Origin: Rhodocyclaceae bacterium UBA2346
GTDB taxonomy: Bacteria > Pseudomonadota > Gammaproteobacteria > Burkholderiales > Rhodocyclaceae
Assembly: GCA_002344625.1 (NCBI GenBank)
Contig: DDUE01000005.1
Span: forward strand, 408 to 64,407
Length of the DNA stretch: 64,000 nt
Direction: 5' to 3'
Position numbers and translations under genes: made by a program. The notes under the pieces are model-generated. The model worked only from the letters and a program-made list of their open reading frames with translations. It was not told the DNA's origin and did not search any database. Positions 24,113-35,590 of this stretch are shown here, in pieces; the first letter of the stretch is position 1; the number at the start of each line of letters is the position of its first letter.

Positions 24113-24583
24113 TCAATCGCCGCGGACGGGAGACTTGGCGCCGGTGCTGCGTGGACGGCGAACCTGCTTGCGCTTCTTGTCTGCGGCGGTCTGGATCAGC
24201 GCGGCGCGGCGGGCGGCGGCGACAAATGCGCGCGCGGATTTTTCTTTTGCCGGACGCCGCGTCGGCATCGCCTTGGCAGTTCTTGCCTCGTCCGCGCCCT
24301 CCGTTTCACGCCGTTTGCGCCAGACCACCAGAATCGTGCCGATATGTTGAACCGGCGCAGCCTCGAGTGCGTTGCAGACCTGCGCAAGCAGCAACTCGCG
24401 CTCGGTCCGCTCGATGCCGTGCACCTTGATCTTGATCAGTTCATGGGCTTGCAGCGAGCGTTCGATTTCCGCCTGCACCGAGGGTGTGAGCCCGTTGGCT
24501 GCAATCGATACGACGGGGTTCAGGTGGTGGGCGGCGGCGCGCAATGCGCGCCGATCGCCCGGTGAAATCTCGATCATCGACAT
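24113..24583 (-). CDS. yhbY: YhbY-family CRM-domain RNA-binding protein with extended basic tail
   Basis: The N-terminal 95 residues match YhbY, a CRM-domain protein that associates with pre-50S ribosomes: [28 protein letters not shown], then a [10 protein letters not shown] strand and the [12 protein letters not shown] end. A further 55-60 residues are basic and alanine-rich, which the E. coli protein (97 residues) lacks. Of ATG 24583 and ATG 24577, I took the first; the choice changes two residues. It is divergent from rlmE, 37 bases away, a pairing widely conserved. Confidence 0.88.
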   Translation of the reverse strand: MSMIEISPGDRRALRAAAHHLNPVVSIAANGLTPSVQAEIERSLQAHELIKIKVHGIERTERELLLAQVCNALEAAPVQHIGTILVVWRKRRETEGADEARTAKAMPTRRPAKEKSARAFVAAARRAALIQTAADKKRKQVRRPRSTGAKSPVRGD

Positions 24584-24620
24584 TCTCAACTTCTTTTTTC
24601 AGGTCAGGGATTCTACTCCG

Positions 24621-25244
24621 ATGAAGCGCACCAGGACCAGCAAGGCGTGGATGATGGAACATGTCAACGACGCCTATGTTCAACGCGCCAAAGCCGAGGG
24701 TTACCGTTCGCGCGCGGCATTCAAGTTGCTCGAGATCGATGAACGCGACCACCTGATGCGCCCGGGCATGGTCGTGGTCGATCTGGGCGCGGCGCCGGGG
24801 TCGTGGTCGCAGGTGGCGCTGAAGCGGGTGGGCGTGAAAGGGCGGGTGATCGCACTCGATCTGCTGCCGGTCGAAGCCATGCCGGGGTTGGAGTTCATAC
24901 AGGGGGATTTTCAGGAGGACGCGGTGCTCGAGCAACTGGAGTCCCTGCTCGCCGGCGCGCCCGTCGATCTGGTCCTGTCGGACATGGCGCCGAACATGTC
25001 GGGAATCGAGCTCACCGATCAGGCGCGCTCGGTGTATCTTGCCGAGCTTGCCCTCGATTTCGCGGCGCGGCATCTGAAGCCGGGCGGCAAATTTCTGGTC
25101 AAGGTGTTCCAGGGGGCGGGCTTCATGGCGTTTCGCCAGGTGGCGCAAGAGAGCTTCACGGCATTGCAGGTACGCAAACCCAAGGCGTCGCGCGATCGTA
25201 GCGCCGAAGTGTATTTGCTGGGTAACGGGTTCAAAACTGGCTGA
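24621..25244 (+). CDS. rlmE: 23S rRNA (uridine-2'-O)-methyltransferase RlmE (FtsJ/RrmJ)
   Basis: RlmE methylates the 2'-OH of U2552 in 23S rRNA late in 50S assembly. The 207-residue protein (E. coli 209) has the SAM motif [13 protein letters not shown] near residues 52-64, SDMAPNMSG with the catalytic aspartate, and lysines of the K-D-K-E tetrad at K35 and in [12 protein letters not shown] 24621 gives the family start; the frame extends upstream only across the divergent yhbY gene. It leads toward ftsH, its classical neighbour, with one gene in between. Confidence 0.96.
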   Translation: MKRTRTSKAWMMEHVNDAYVQRAKAEGYRSRAAFKLLEIDERDHLMRPGMVVVDLGAAPGSWSQVALKRVGVKGRVIALDLLPVEAMPGLEFIQGDFQEDAVLEQLESLLAGAPVDLVLSDMAPNMSGIELTDQARSVYLAELALDFAARHLKPGGKFLVKVFQGAGFMAFRQVAQESFTALQVRKPKASRDRSAEVYLLGNGFKTG

Positions 25245-25298
25245 GAGACGGAGTGCGCTGGTTGGCCTCAACAGTATTGATGTAGTGGGAATGAATGG

Positions 25299-25988
25299 AT
25301 GATCATCGATATCGACGTGGTTTCGGATTTCGTTTGCCCGTGGTGCTTTCTTGGCAAGGCCCGCCTTGATTGCGCGCTGGAGGCCTTTGGGCAAACCCAC
25401 CCGGACATCGAGACGCGGGTGAACTGGTTGCCCTTCTTTCTGAATCCCGATACCCCGGCAGCGGGGGTGCCATACCGCGCTTTTCTCGAAGCGAAGTTCG
25501 GCGGTGCGCGAGGGGCTGACTCGGTGCTGGCACAGGTGACCAAGGCGGCTGAACCGGATGGGCTCGCATTCGCATTCGATCGCATTCAGCGACGTCCCAG
25601 TACGATGAATGCGCACCGACTCGCCTACCGCGCGCAGTCGCTCGGGTTTCGGCAGGATCAGGTGCGGCAACTGGTGGTGTCGTTGTTCGAAGCGCATTTC
25701 CAGAAGGGCCTCGACATCGGCGATACCGCCGTGCTGGCCGATATCGCGGTCGCCTGCGGCGACCGCCGGGATGCGGTGCTGGAATATCTAGCCGGTCTGG
25801 GCGGTGTCGCGGCGGTTCGGCGCATGGCGGGGCAGGTGCAGAGTCAGGGGATCGGGGGCGTGCCGTTCTTCATCTTCAATCGCAGCTTGGGCGTGTCGGG
25901 CGCGCAATCGCCGGCAGTGCTCGGTTCGGCGTTGTTGAAAGCCCTTGATGCGGGTGCTGCGGCAGCACCGGCGGATCCTCCGCGCTGA
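25299..25988 (+). CDS. DsbA-family oxidoreductase, FrnE-like
   Basis: The 229-residue protein is a cytoplasmic thioredoxin-fold protein of the FrnE/DsbA2 type. A CPWC active site appears at residues about 13-16 in DFVCPWCFLGK, followed by the long helical insertion with NAHRLAYRAQSLG and the cis-proline region GIGGVPFFIFN. No signal peptide is present, unlike periplasmic DsbA. It may act as a disulfide isomerase or oxidoreductase; FrnE of Deinococcus is the characterised relative. It lies between rlmE and ftsH, which are usually adjacent. Confidence 0.82.
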   Translation: MIIDIDVVSDFVCPWCFLGKARLDCALEAFGQTHPDIETRVNWLPFFLNPDTPAAGVPYRAFLEAKFGGARGADSVLAQVTKAAEPDGLAFAFDRIQRRPSTMNAHRLAYRAQSLGFRQDQVRQLVVSLFEAHFQKGLDIGDTAVLADIAVACGDRRDAVLEYLAGLGGVAAVRRMAGQVQSQGIGGVPFFIFNRSLGVSGAQSPAVLGSALLKALDAGAAAAPADPPR

Positions 25989-26417
25989 CAAGGGACCAGC
26001 AAATCGGCTAGAGAGCTTGCGGGCTCGCCATCTGTCTCACCGTCCTGCGCGATTCGGAGCGGTGAAAGCCGTAGTGATTCGGGGGGCATGCGACGCAGTC
26101 GCCCGAAGAGCGCGCCGAGCAGGTGCCCGATGCTCAGGTGTGGGCGTCGTGCGGGTATCGCCTTTTCGGCGGATGCGCGTGCCGTGGACCTGCAATTGCG
26201 TATAATCCGTTGACTGGCGCGAGCCAATCTGAGTCAGACCTCGAACCAGGACTTTGCTCATGGCGGCCCCGACGACGATACCGGGGTGTTTCCACAGGTG
26301 CAGGTGACGATCCGATGATTGTTTTTTCGGATGGTCTCCATTGCTTGGCCTGCGGGAACGTTAGCCAATAGAATGAGTCAATGATTTGTCGCCCAAGCAG
26401 GGCCTGAGGGAAATACA
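25989..26417. other. Intergenic region upstream of ftsH
   Basis: This 429-base stretch holds no supported gene; small open frames on both strands have no ribosome sites or recognisable products. A consensus TATAAT stands at 26201-26206, which would give a leader of about 205 bases. A weak hairpin (CCCCG 26267-26271 with CGGGG 26282-26286) lies inside that leader. No clear sigma32 promoter was found. Confidence 0.5.
26178..26206 (+). promoter_or_regulatory. Candidate ftsH promoter
   Basis: TATAAT at 26201-26206 is a consensus -10. The bases at the -35 position (CGTGCC, 26178-26183, 17-bp spacing) match poorly, so an activator or a different class of promoter may be involved. Confidence 0.4.
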
Positions 26418-28310
<1,893 letters not shown>

Positions 28311-28337
28311 ACCTGAACGGACTGAAACATCATTGAA

Positions 28338-28363
28338 CATGGACCGGCGAAAGCCGGTTCATG
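28338..28363 (+). terminator. Hairpin between ftsH and folP (weak terminator or attenuator)
   Basis: An 11-bp stem with one G-T wobble (28338-28348 with 28353-28363) and a GAAA loop is followed by CATTTTG. The T-run is short, so it may only reduce read-through into folP, whose ribosome site begins seven bases later. Confidence 0.45.
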
Positions 28364-28382
28364 CATTTTGGAGTTCCGAACC

Positions 28383-29222
28383 ATGACGATGCTGACTTGC
28401 GGCCGTTTTGTTCTCGACATGCAGCGGCCGCGTATCATGGCGATCATCAATACGACGCCGGATTCGTTCTCGGGTGACGGCCTGGCTGGCGACCTGAGCG
28501 GTGCGCTCGTCCGGGCCGAGCAGGCGCTTGCCGAGGGGGCAGACGTTCTCGACATCGGGGGCGAGTCATCGCGTCCGGGGGCCGAGCCGGTGAGCGAGCA
28601 GCAGGAACTGGACAGGGTGATGCCGCTTCTGGAGCGTCTTGCGGACGGACCGGTGCCGGTTTCGATCGATACCGTCAAGCCAGTCGTCATGCGTGCCGCA
28701 CTGGCGGCTGGCGCCAGTCTGATCAACGATATCAACGGATTTCGTGCCGAAGGCGCGGTCGAAGCGGTCGCGTCCGGCAACGCCGCACTATGCGTGATGC
28801 ACATGCAGGGTCGGCCGCGCACGATGCAGGCCGAGCCGCGCTACGATGATGTGGTGGGCGAAGTCAGGGCGTTTCTGCATGCGCGTGTCGACGTGCTACG
28901 CAGCGCCGGGGTTGCGGAGGCGCGTATCCTTCTCGATCCGGGATTCGGTTTCGGCAAGACGATCGAACACAACCTCGCGATGCTGCGCGACCTTGCCGCG
29001 TTTGGCGCGCGGGGCTATCCGGTCCTGGCGGGCTTGTCGCGCAAGTCGCTGCTTGGGACGTTGACCGGTCGCCCGATGGGAGAAAGAGCCATTGCCAGTG
29101 TGGTTGCCGCCGTGATTGCGGTGCAAGGCGGCGCGCGCATCGTGCGGGTGCATGACGTTGCGGCCACTCGGGACGCGTTGACGGTGTGGGAGGCGGTCGA
29201 GGGTGGCCAACCTTCCGTTTGA
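28383..29222 (+). CDS. folP: Dihydropteroate synthase
   Basis: FolP joins p-aminobenzoate to dihydropterin pyrophosphate in folate synthesis and is the sulfonamide target. The 279-residue product carries both signatures: IMAIINTTPDSFSGDG near residues 19-34 and VLDIGGESSRPGAEPV near 57-72, plus the DPGFGFGKT loop. GGAG at 28370-28373 supports ATG 28383; a second ATG is two codons on. It sits in the conserved ftsH-folP-glmM order. Confidence 0.96.
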   Translation: MTMLTCGRFVLDMQRPRIMAIINTTPDSFSGDGLAGDLSGALVRAEQALAEGADVLDIGGESSRPGAEPVSEQQELDRVMPLLERLADGPVPVSIDTVKPVVMRAALAAGASLINDINGFRAEGAVEAVASGNAALCVMHMQGRPRTMQAEPRYDDVVGEVRAFLHARVDVLRSAGVAEARILLDPGFGFGKTIEHNLAMLRDLAAFGARGYPVLAGLSRKSLLGTLTGRPMGERAIASVVAAVIAVQGGARIVRVHDVAATRDALTVWEAVEGGQPSV

Positions 29223-29300
29223 ATCCGGACGTAACGCATTTGACGGTAGTTTGGGCGGGTGGTGCGATAATCGGGTTTTATCCAGAGCGGCGGAGGCAGG

Positions 29301-30653
29301 ATGGGGCGCAAGTATTTCGGCACGGACGGTGTGCGTGGTCTGGTTGGCGAGGCGCCGATCACCCCTGATTTCGTGATGAGGCTGGGTTATGCCGCCGGGC
29401 GGGTGTTGGTGCAACACGAGAGCCTGCCGCGCGACGAACACCCTGCCGTGCTGATTGGAAAGGATACCCGCACCTCGGGTTACATGCTGGAGGCTGCGCT
29501 CGAAGCCGGCTTCTCGGCGGCCGGGGTGGATGTGCTGCTGGCCGGCCCGATGCCGACGCCGGCTGTGGCCTATCTGACGCGTGCGTTGCGTCTGCAGGCG
29601 GGGGTCGTGATCTCGGCGTCGCACAATCCATTCTATGATAATGGAATCAAGTTCTTCTCCGCGGGAGGGGCGAAGCTGCCGGACAGCATCGAGCGCGAGA
29701 TCGAGGAACGGGTCGAGCAGCCGATGGGGTGCGTCGAGCCCGCCAAACTTGGCAAGGCGCGGCGAATGCGCGATGCCGCCGGGCGCTATATCGAGTTTTG
29801 CAAGAGTACCTTCCCCGGCGAGCTCGACCTGCGCGGCATGCGGATTGCGCTCGATTGTGCCCACGGTGCGGCCTATCACATTGCACCGAGCGTGTTTCAC
29901 GAACTCGGCGCCGAGGTGTTTGCGGTTGGTGTCGAGCCCAATGGCGTCAACATCAATGACGGTGTGGGGGCCACCCGGCCGGAAAACCTGCAGCGCGCAG
30001 TGCTCGAGAATCAAGCCGATATCGGGATTGCGCTCGACGGCGATGGCGATCGCCTGATCATGGTCGATGCGCAGGGTGAGATCTACGACGGTGACAAGCT
30101 GATCTACGTGATCGCCGCGTCGCGCAAGGCGTCGGACAGGCTCGACGGCGTCGTTGGCACCCTGATGAGCAACCTTGGTTTCGAGCATGCGATCGAGCGG
30201 CTGGGAGTGCCCTTCGATCGTGCCAACGTTGGTGATCGGTATGTGCTGGAGCGGCTCCAGGAGCGGGGTTGGCGACTGGGCGGCGAAAATTCCGGACACA
30301 TCATCTGCCTTGACTGCCACACGACCGGCGATGGGATCGTGTCGGCGCTTCAGGTGCTGGCGGCGCTCAAGTTGCAGGGCGTGACACTGAGCGAGGCGTG
30401 CAGCGATCTGGTTTTCTATCCGCAGAAACTCGTTAACGTGCGCCTGCCGTCCGGATTCGATTGGGCCGCCGACGCGGGTATAGCCCGCGCCCGCGCCGCC
30501 GCCGCCGCGGAACTCGGGGACAGTGGCCGTATCCTGCTCAGACCGTCCGGCACTGAGCCATTGCTGCGGGTAATGGTCGAGGGACGCGATGCAGCCCAGG
30601 TTGAGCGATTGGCGGCGGAGATTGCATCGATGGTGGCGCATGCCATGAATTAG
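29301..30653 (+). CDS. glmM: Phosphoglucosamine mutase
   Basis: GlmM converts glucosamine-6-phosphate to glucosamine-1-phosphate for peptidoglycan and lipopolysaccharide. The 450-residue protein has the phosphoserine loop [12 protein letters not shown] with catalytic S107, the metal-binding DGDGDR near residue 246, the GENSGH sugar-binding loop and the phosphate-binding [12 protein letters not shown] at the end. A strong GGAGG precedes ATG 29301. A TTGACG (29240) and GATAAT (29266) lie upstream, but 20 bp apart, so a separate promoter is doubtful. Confidence 0.97.
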   Translation: MGRKYFGTDGVRGLVGEAPITPDFVMRLGYAAGRVLVQHESLPRDEHPAVLIGKDTRTSGYMLEAALEAGFSAAGVDVLLAGPMPTPAVAYLTRALRLQAGVVISASHNPFYDNGIKFFSAGGAKLPDSIEREIEERVEQPMGCVEPAKLGKARRMRDAAGRYIEFCKSTFPGELDLRGMRIALDCAHGAAYHIAPSVFHELGAEVFAVGVEPNGVNINDGVGATRPENLQRAVLENQADIGIALDGDGDRLIMVDAQGEIYDGDKLIYVIAASRKASDRLDGVVGTLMSNLGFEHAIERLGVPFDRANVGDRYVLERLQERGWRLGGENSGHIICLDCHTTGDGIVSALQVLAALKLQGVTLSEACSDLVFYPQKLVNVRLPSGFDWAADAGIARARAAAAAELGDSGRILLRPSGTEPLLRVMVEGRDAAQVERLAAEIASMVAHAMN

Positions 30654-30701
30654 GCCGGCGTCAGCGGCGACGATGCGGTTGTGCCCGACGTAACCGGGCG
30701 A

Positions 30702-30719
30702 CCGTCACATGGCTGTAAT
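30702..30719 (+). promoter_or_regulatory. Candidate Pho box upstream of pstS
   Basis: CCGTCAC (30702-30708) and CTGTAAT (30713-30719) form a direct repeat with a 4-bp spacer and 11-bp period, close to the PhoB consensus CTGTCAT-N4-CTGTCAT. A further TTGTCAC follows at 30726-30732. The box lies about 100 bases before pstS. No phoB or phoR is in the window. Confidence 0.55.
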
Positions 30720-30816
30720 CTTTGATTGTCACACTACGGTTCGGATTGGATCGACGCGAAAGCAGCTGCCCGTCGATCGACTGGACCGTTTTGTTTTTTC
30801 AAAGAGGAAGCGCAAC

Positions 30817-31848
30817 ATGAAACTCAAGCAATGTGTGATCGGGGCAGCCGTGGCCGGCATGCTGACCGGAGGGGTGAGTGCGACCGCGTTCGCTCGCGAT
30901 AACATCCAGATCGCTGGTTCGTCGACGGTGCTGCCATTTGCCAGCATCGTGGCGGAAGAGTTTGGCAATGCCCTTGCACAGTTCAAGACGCCGGTCGTGG
31001 CCTCGGGCGGGTCCAGCGGCGGTTTGCGCCAGTTCTGCCAAGGTGTAGGTCCCAACACCATCGATATCGCCAACTCGTCGCGGCCGATCAAGTCGGCCGA
31101 AGTGGAAAGCTGCGCAGGCGCCGGTGTGAAGAACATCCACGAGATCAAGATCGGTTACGACGGCATCGTGTTCGCGTCGCGCGCCGACAAGGGTAGTTTC
31201 GCCCTGACGCCCAAGCATGTCTTTGCCGCCGCCGCCGCCGAAGTGCCGCAGGACGGCAAGATGGTCAAGAACCCCTACACCCGCTGGTCGCAGATCGATG
31301 CTTCGCTGCCCGATCAAGAGATCGTGCTGGTGATTCCCGGTAGCAACCACGGTACACGTGAAGTGTTCGAAGAGAAGGTGACGCACCCCGGTTGTGCCGA
31401 GTTTCCGGAGATCAAGGCGCTTGAGGGCGATGCCAAGAAAGCGGCGTGTAACAACCTGCGTCAAGACGGGCGCGTGATCGATATCGCCGGCGACTATACC
31501 GAAACACTGGGCCGCCTCGATGCGCAGGCGGACGCGGTCGGCGTCTTCGGTCTGAGTTTTTACGACCAGAACCGCGATCGCCTCAAGGTCGCAACGGTCG
31601 GTGGCGTCGTTCCCAGCCTCGCAACCGTGGCTTCGGGTGAATACCCGGTGTCGCGCCCGCTGTACTTCTATGTGAAGGGCGAGCACATCGGCGTGATTCC
31701 GGGTATCAATGAATACGTGGAATTCTTCCTGTCGGAGGCGGTGTCCGGTTCGGGCAGCCCGCTCGAGGCGGCCGGCCTGATTCCGCTGCCCGACGCCGAG
31801 CGCGCCCAGGTGCTTGCCGACTTCGCCGCTCGCAAGGTCGCGAGGTAA
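30817..31848 (+). CDS. pstS: Phosphate ABC transporter substrate-binding protein PstS
   Basis: PstS is the periplasmic phosphate receptor of the high-affinity Pst system. The 343-residue product has a Sec signal peptide ending near SATAFA, then IQIAGSSTVLPFASIVAEEF and the SGGSSGGLRQFC loop, both phosphate-binding motifs. AGAGGAAG at 30803-30810 supports ATG 30817. It is the first gene of pstSCAB and is probably induced by phosphate starvation through the upstream Pho box. An intergenic hairpin after it may keep its expression above that of the permeases. Confidence 0.95.
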   Translation: MKLKQCVIGAAVAGMLTGGVSATAFARDNIQIAGSSTVLPFASIVAEEFGNALAQFKTPVVASGGSSGGLRQFCQGVGPNTIDIANSSRPIKSAEVESCAGAGVKNIHEIKIGYDGIVFASRADKGSFALTPKHVFAAAAAEVPQDGKMVKNPYTRWSQIDASLPDQEIVLVIPGSNHGTREVFEEKVTHPGCAEFPEIKALEGDAKKAACNNLRQDGRVIDIAGDYTETLGRLDAQADAVGVFGLSFYDQNRDRLKVATVGGVVPSLATVASGEYPVSRPLYFYVKGEHIGVIPGINEYVEFFLSEAVSGSGSPLEAAGLIPLPDAERAQVLADFAARKVAR

Positions 31849-31857
31849 TAAAAGCCG

Positions 31858-31897
31858 TTCCCGTCCTCGTCGGCAGCGTTGTTGGCGAGGGTGGGAA
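31858..31897 (+). other. Long-stem hairpin between pstS and pstC
   Basis: Arms 31858-31869 and 31886-31897 form a 12-bp stem with two G-T wobbles. There is no clear T-run. Position just after a binding-protein gene suggests RNA stabilisation or partial termination, giving more PstS than permease. Confidence 0.5.
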
Positions 31898-31990
31898 TGA
31901 TTCCTTGGGGAGTTCTCCGCGTCACACCTGCCGCCAGCGAATGATTGGAGCGGGATTGCGGCGCGAGGCTTCCAGGCTTCTGGAGTAAAG

Positions 31991-33364
31991 ATGAGCAATT
32001 CGGTACTGATCGCAGGGCTGCTGATCCTGACCGCGCTCGCATACCAATTTGGCCTTACGCGCAGCCGTGCGATTGCCAATGGTCCGGTGAGGATGCACTC
32101 GCGGCCTGGGTACTATGGGCTGCTGGTGGCGCTTTGGTGTGGGTTGCCGGCGTTGGGCGTGTGGTTGGCATGGTTCCTGTTCGAGGCACGCATCGTCGAG
32201 TACATGGTGCTCGGCCAGATACAAGCCGAAGTCGGCGTGCTGGACGGCCAGCAGGCGATGGTGTTGTTGCGCCGGATCACTTCGATTGCCTCCGGCATCG
32301 GCGTGTCGGATACGCCGGCGGCCTACGAGTTGGCGGCGGCCGAGACGATGTCACGGTTGTGGGCGACCAGCCGGATGGCGCAGGTGGGTCTGATGGCCGC
32401 ACTTGCCATGGGTGGTCTGATATGGGCGTTGAGACGCCTGACGCCGACCCTGCGAGCCAGGAATCACGTCGAAAAAGTCATGAGCGTGGTATTCGTGCTG
32501 TGCTCGACCATTGCGATCCTGACGACGGTGGGGATCGTTTTTTCAATGTTTGGCGAGGCGATGCGATTCTTCAGCTTCGTCAATCCGATCGATTTCTTCT
32601 TTGGTCTGAACTGGAATCCACGTTTCTCGACGGTCGGCTCCGGTGCGCAGGGTGATTTCGGCTTGATTCCGTTGCTGTGGGGTACGCTGATGATCAGCGG
32701 GATCGCCCTGCTCGTTGCGGTGCCGCTCGGTTTGATGAGCGCTGTGTTCATGGCGGAGTATGCACCCGATTGGTTTCGTTCCACCGCCAAGCCGCTGCTC
32801 GAAATACTGGCGGGGATTCCGACCATCGTTTATGGATTTTTCGCACTGGTTACGGTCGGCCCGTTTTTCCACGAACTCGGGCAGGCGATGGGATTGCAGA
32901 TTCGGGCAACCAGCGCACTGACGGCCGGTGTGGTGATGGGCATCATGATCGTGCCCTTCATGTCCTCTCTGTCCGACGACATCATTACCCAGGTGCCGCG
33001 CATGATGCGGGATGGTTCGCTGGCGCTGGGGGCGACCAAGTCCGAAACGATACGCAAGGTCGTGTTGCCTGCCGCCTTGCCCGGTATCGTTGGTGCGTTT
33101 CTGCTGGCGGCAAGCCGGGCGATCGGCGAGACCATGATCGTGGTGCTGGCAGCCGGCAATAGCCCGGTTCTGCATGCGAACCCGTTCGAAGCCGTGTCCA
33201 CCGTTACCGTGACCATCGTTAATCAGCTGACCGGCGACACCGATTTCGCCAGCCCGCAATCACTGGTGGCATTCGCGCTCGGGTTGACGCTGTTCGTGAT
33301 CACCCTGGGGCTCAACGTCTTCGCGCTGTACATCGTGCGTAAGTACCGCGAACAGTACGATTAA
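31991..33364 (+). CDS. pstC: Phosphate ABC transporter permease PstC (N-terminally extended)
   Basis: PstC is one of the two membrane channel subunits of the Pst transporter. The 457-residue protein is about 140 residues longer than E. coli PstC. The extra N-terminal part (about 1-155) shows about three hydrophobic segments and a soluble loop. The conserved permease core follows, from VMSVVFVLCSTIAILTTVG, with the EAA loop ALGATKSETIRKVVLPAALPG that contacts PstB. ATG 31991 follows a GGAG-like stretch. It is 10 bases from pstA. Confidence 0.93.
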   Translation: MSNSVLIAGLLILTALAYQFGLTRSRAIANGPVRMHSRPGYYGLLVALWCGLPALGVWLAWFLFEARIVEYMVLGQIQAEVGVLDGQQAMVLLRRITSIASGIGVSDTPAAYELAAAETMSRLWATSRMAQVGLMAALAMGGLIWALRRLTPTLRARNHVEKVMSVVFVLCSTIAILTTVGIVFSMFGEAMRFFSFVNPIDFFFGLNWNPRFSTVGSGAQGDFGLIPLLWGTLMISGIALLVAVPLGLMSAVFMAEYAPDWFRSTAKPLLEILAGIPTIVYGFFALVTVGPFFHELGQAMGLQIRATSALTAGVVMGIMIVPFMSSLSDDIITQVPRMMRDGSLALGATKSETIRKVVLPAALPGIVGAFLLAASRAIGETMIVVLAAGNSPVLHANPFEAVSTVTVTIVNQLTGDTDFASPQSLVAFALGLTLFVITLGLNVFALYIVRKYREQYD

Positions 33365-33374
33365 GGAACATTCC

Positions 33375-34736
33375 ATGAATCAGGAAGCACAGGCTCCCCG
33401 GGGAGCCCTCGAGATTCGTAAGCGGCAGATCGAGTCATCGCTGCAGCGACGCCATCGCACCGAGCGGACGTTTCGCGCTGTCGGGTTGGCTGCGGTCATC
33501 ATGGGACTCGGTTTCGTGGCCCTGCTGTTCGCCACGATCCTGGCGAAGGGCTTGCCGGCATTCTGGCAGGCGACGGTGACGACCGAGGTGTTCTTCGATC
33601 CGGCAGTGATCAAGGTCGAGGCTCGGCCGGTGCGCGCCGCCGACGAGAATCCGCAGCAGTTTCGCGACCGCGAATTGGCGTGGCTGAATCGGCTCGGAAT
33701 GGTCAACTGGAACCGCATCATCGAGGATACCCTCATCACGCACCTGCCCGACGCAGCCGAGAAGCGACCCTTGGTGCGCCAGTTGGTGACGAGCGGCGAA
33801 CGTTTCAAGTTGCGCGACATGGTTGCGGCGGACCCCGGTTTGATCGGCAAGCGGGCGCAGGTCGAACTGTTGGCGGATGCAAACGTCGACGTCTGGTTGA
33901 AGGGCAACATCGACCGCAGCTTGGATGATAGCCAGCAGCAACTGAGACCCGAAGTGCGTGCGTGGGCCGATGAGCTCAAGGAACGAGGGGTGATCCAGAA
34001 CAGCTTCAATACCAGCTTCTTCGTCAATCCGGACTCGCGCAGTTCACTGGCTTCGGCGGGCTTGGGGGGGGCGTTCATCGGTACGCTTTACATGATGGCG
34101 ATCGTGATCTTCCTGTCGGTGCCGATCGGCGTACTCAGCGCGCTGTACCTGGAAGAGTTTGCGCCACGCAACCGCTTCACCGATCTGATCGAGGTGAACA
34201 TCAACAACCTTGCCGCGGTACCGTCGATCATTTTCGGTCTGCTGGGGGCGGCCGTGTTCATCAACTGGCTGCATTTGCCGCTCTCGGCGCCGCTAGTGGG
34301 GGGGCTCGTGCTTTCGCTGATGACGCTGCCGACGGTGATCATCGCGACACGTTCGGCCTTGAAGGCGATTCCACCGTCGATTCGGCAGGCTGCGCTCGGA
34401 ATCGGAGCGTCCAAGATGCAGACGATGTTCCATCATGTGCTACCCCTGGCGATGCCCGGTATCCTCACGGGGGCGATCATCGGTGTTGCGCAGGCGATCG
34501 GCGAAACCGCGCCGCTGCTGCTCATCGGCATGAGCGCGTTCGTCGCGACCTTGCCGGTTACGCCGCTGGACCAATCGGCGGCGCTCCCGGTACAGATCTA
34601 CCTCTGGCAGGGCAACGAGTTGCGCAACTTTTTCGAGGCGCGCACCTCGGCGGCGATCATCGTGCTGCTGGCGCTGATGCTGAGTTTGAATGCACTCGCT
34701 ATCTGGTTGCGGAAGAAATTTGAGAGAAGGTGGTAA
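33375..34736 (+). CDS. pstA: Phosphate ABC transporter permease PstA (with large periplasmic insertion)
   Basis: PstA is the second channel subunit. At 453 residues it is about 155 longer than E. coli PstA: after the first membrane helix (about 35-57) comes a charged soluble segment to about residue 220, resembling the DUF3333-type domain known in some PstA proteins. The membrane core then has the EAA loop [23 protein letters not shown]. It ends 2 bases before pstB. Confidence 0.93.
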   Translation: MNQEAQAPRGALEIRKRQIESSLQRRHRTERTFRAVGLAAVIMGLGFVALLFATILAKGLPAFWQATVTTEVFFDPAVIKVEARPVRAADENPQQFRDRELAWLNRLGMVNWNRIIEDTLITHLPDAAEKRPLVRQLVTSGERFKLRDMVAADPGLIGKRAQVELLADANVDVWLKGNIDRSLDDSQQQLRPEVRAWADELKERGVIQNSFNTSFFVNPDSRSSLASAGLGGAFIGTLYMMAIVIFLSVPIGVLSALYLEEFAPRNRFTDLIEVNINNLAAVPSIIFGLLGAAVFINWLHLPLSAPLVGGLVLSLMTLPTVIIATRSALKAIPPSIRQAALGIGASKMQTMFHHVLPLAMPGILTGAIIGVAQAIGETAPLLLIGMSAFVATLPVTPLDQSAALPVQIYLWQGNELRNFFEARTSAAIIVLLALMLSLNALAIWLRKKFERRW

Positions 34737-34738
34737 TC

Positions 34739-35566
34739 ATGAAGATACAAGAGCCCATCATGCGGTCAATCGTGGCAAAGGATGAAGCCGTCAAGAAGCG
34801 CGAGCAGGCGCTGGTCAAGATGTCCGCGCGCGATGTAAAGGTTTTCTATGGCGAGTCCGAGGCGCTGCACGGCGTTGATCTGGACATCTACGAAAACGAG
34901 GTGATCGCGTTCATCGGCCCGTCGGGCTGCGGAAAGTCGACGTTTTTGCGTTGCCTGAACCGGATGAACGACACCATCGACGGATGCCGTGTGACCGGTG
35001 ACATCAAGCTCGACGGCCAGGACATCTACGACCGTTCGCTTGACGTCGTCCTGCTGCGTGCGCAGGTCGGCATGGTGTTCCAGAAGCCGAATCCGTTCCC
35101 TAAGTCGATCTACGACAACATCGCCTATGGTCCGAAGTTGCACGGGCTGACCAAGACGCACGCGGATCTCGACGTGATCGTCGAGCAAAGCCTGACCCGC
35201 GCAGGCCTCTGGGACGAAGTCAAGGACCGCCTTGATGCCCCGGGGACCGGGCTGTCAGGGGGGCAGCAGCAGCGCCTGTGTATCGCGCGTGCGATCGCCG
35301 TCAGCCCCGAGGTGATCCTGATGGACGAACCCTGCTCGGCGCTCGATCCGATCGCGACGGCCAAGGTGGAGCAGCTCATCATCGAACTTTCGGACAACTA
35401 CACCATCGCGATCGTGACGCACAACATGCAGCAGGCCGCGCGCGTGTCGAACCGAACGGCCTACTTCCATCTTGGCGATCTCGTCGAGGTCGACCAGACG
35501 CCCGAGTTGTTCACCAATCCGAAGAACCAGCGCACCGAAGACTACATCACCGGGCGTTTTGGTTGA
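34739..35566 (+). CDS. pstB: Phosphate ABC transporter ATP-binding protein PstB
   Basis: PstB powers phosphate import. The 275-residue protein has Walker [10 protein letters not shown] at residues 60-68, a Q-loop [15 protein letters not shown], the ABC signature LSGGQQQR and Walker [21 protein letters not shown] (34724-34730) supports ATG 34739 rather than the in-frame GTG at 34730, which is inside that ribosome site. About 28 residues precede the ABC domain. In many bacteria phoU follows, but here arsC does. Confidence 0.97.
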   Translation: MKIQEPIMRSIVAKDEAVKKREQALVKMSARDVKVFYGESEALHGVDLDIYENEVIAFIGPSGCGKSTFLRCLNRMNDTIDGCRVTGDIKLDGQDIYDRSLDVVLLRAQVGMVFQKPNPFPKSIYDNIAYGPKLHGLTKTHADLDVIVEQSLTRAGLWDEVKDRLDAPGTGLSGGQQQRLCIARAIAVSPEVILMDEPCSALDPIATAKVEQLIIELSDNYTIAIVTHNMQQAARVSNRTAYFHLGDLVEVDQTPELFTNPKNQRTEDYITGRFG

Positions 35567-35590
35567 CATCGGCGACGTCAGGATACGCAC

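Noticed and set aside
25844-26227. A 127-codon minus-strand open frame upstream of ftsH
   Set aside because: It overlaps the 3' end of the FrnE-like gene, has no ribosome site and no recognisable product.
29240-29271. TTGACG and GATAAT as a glmM promoter
   Set aside because: The spacing of 20 bp is too long for a confident sigma70 call; mentioned only in the glmM entry.
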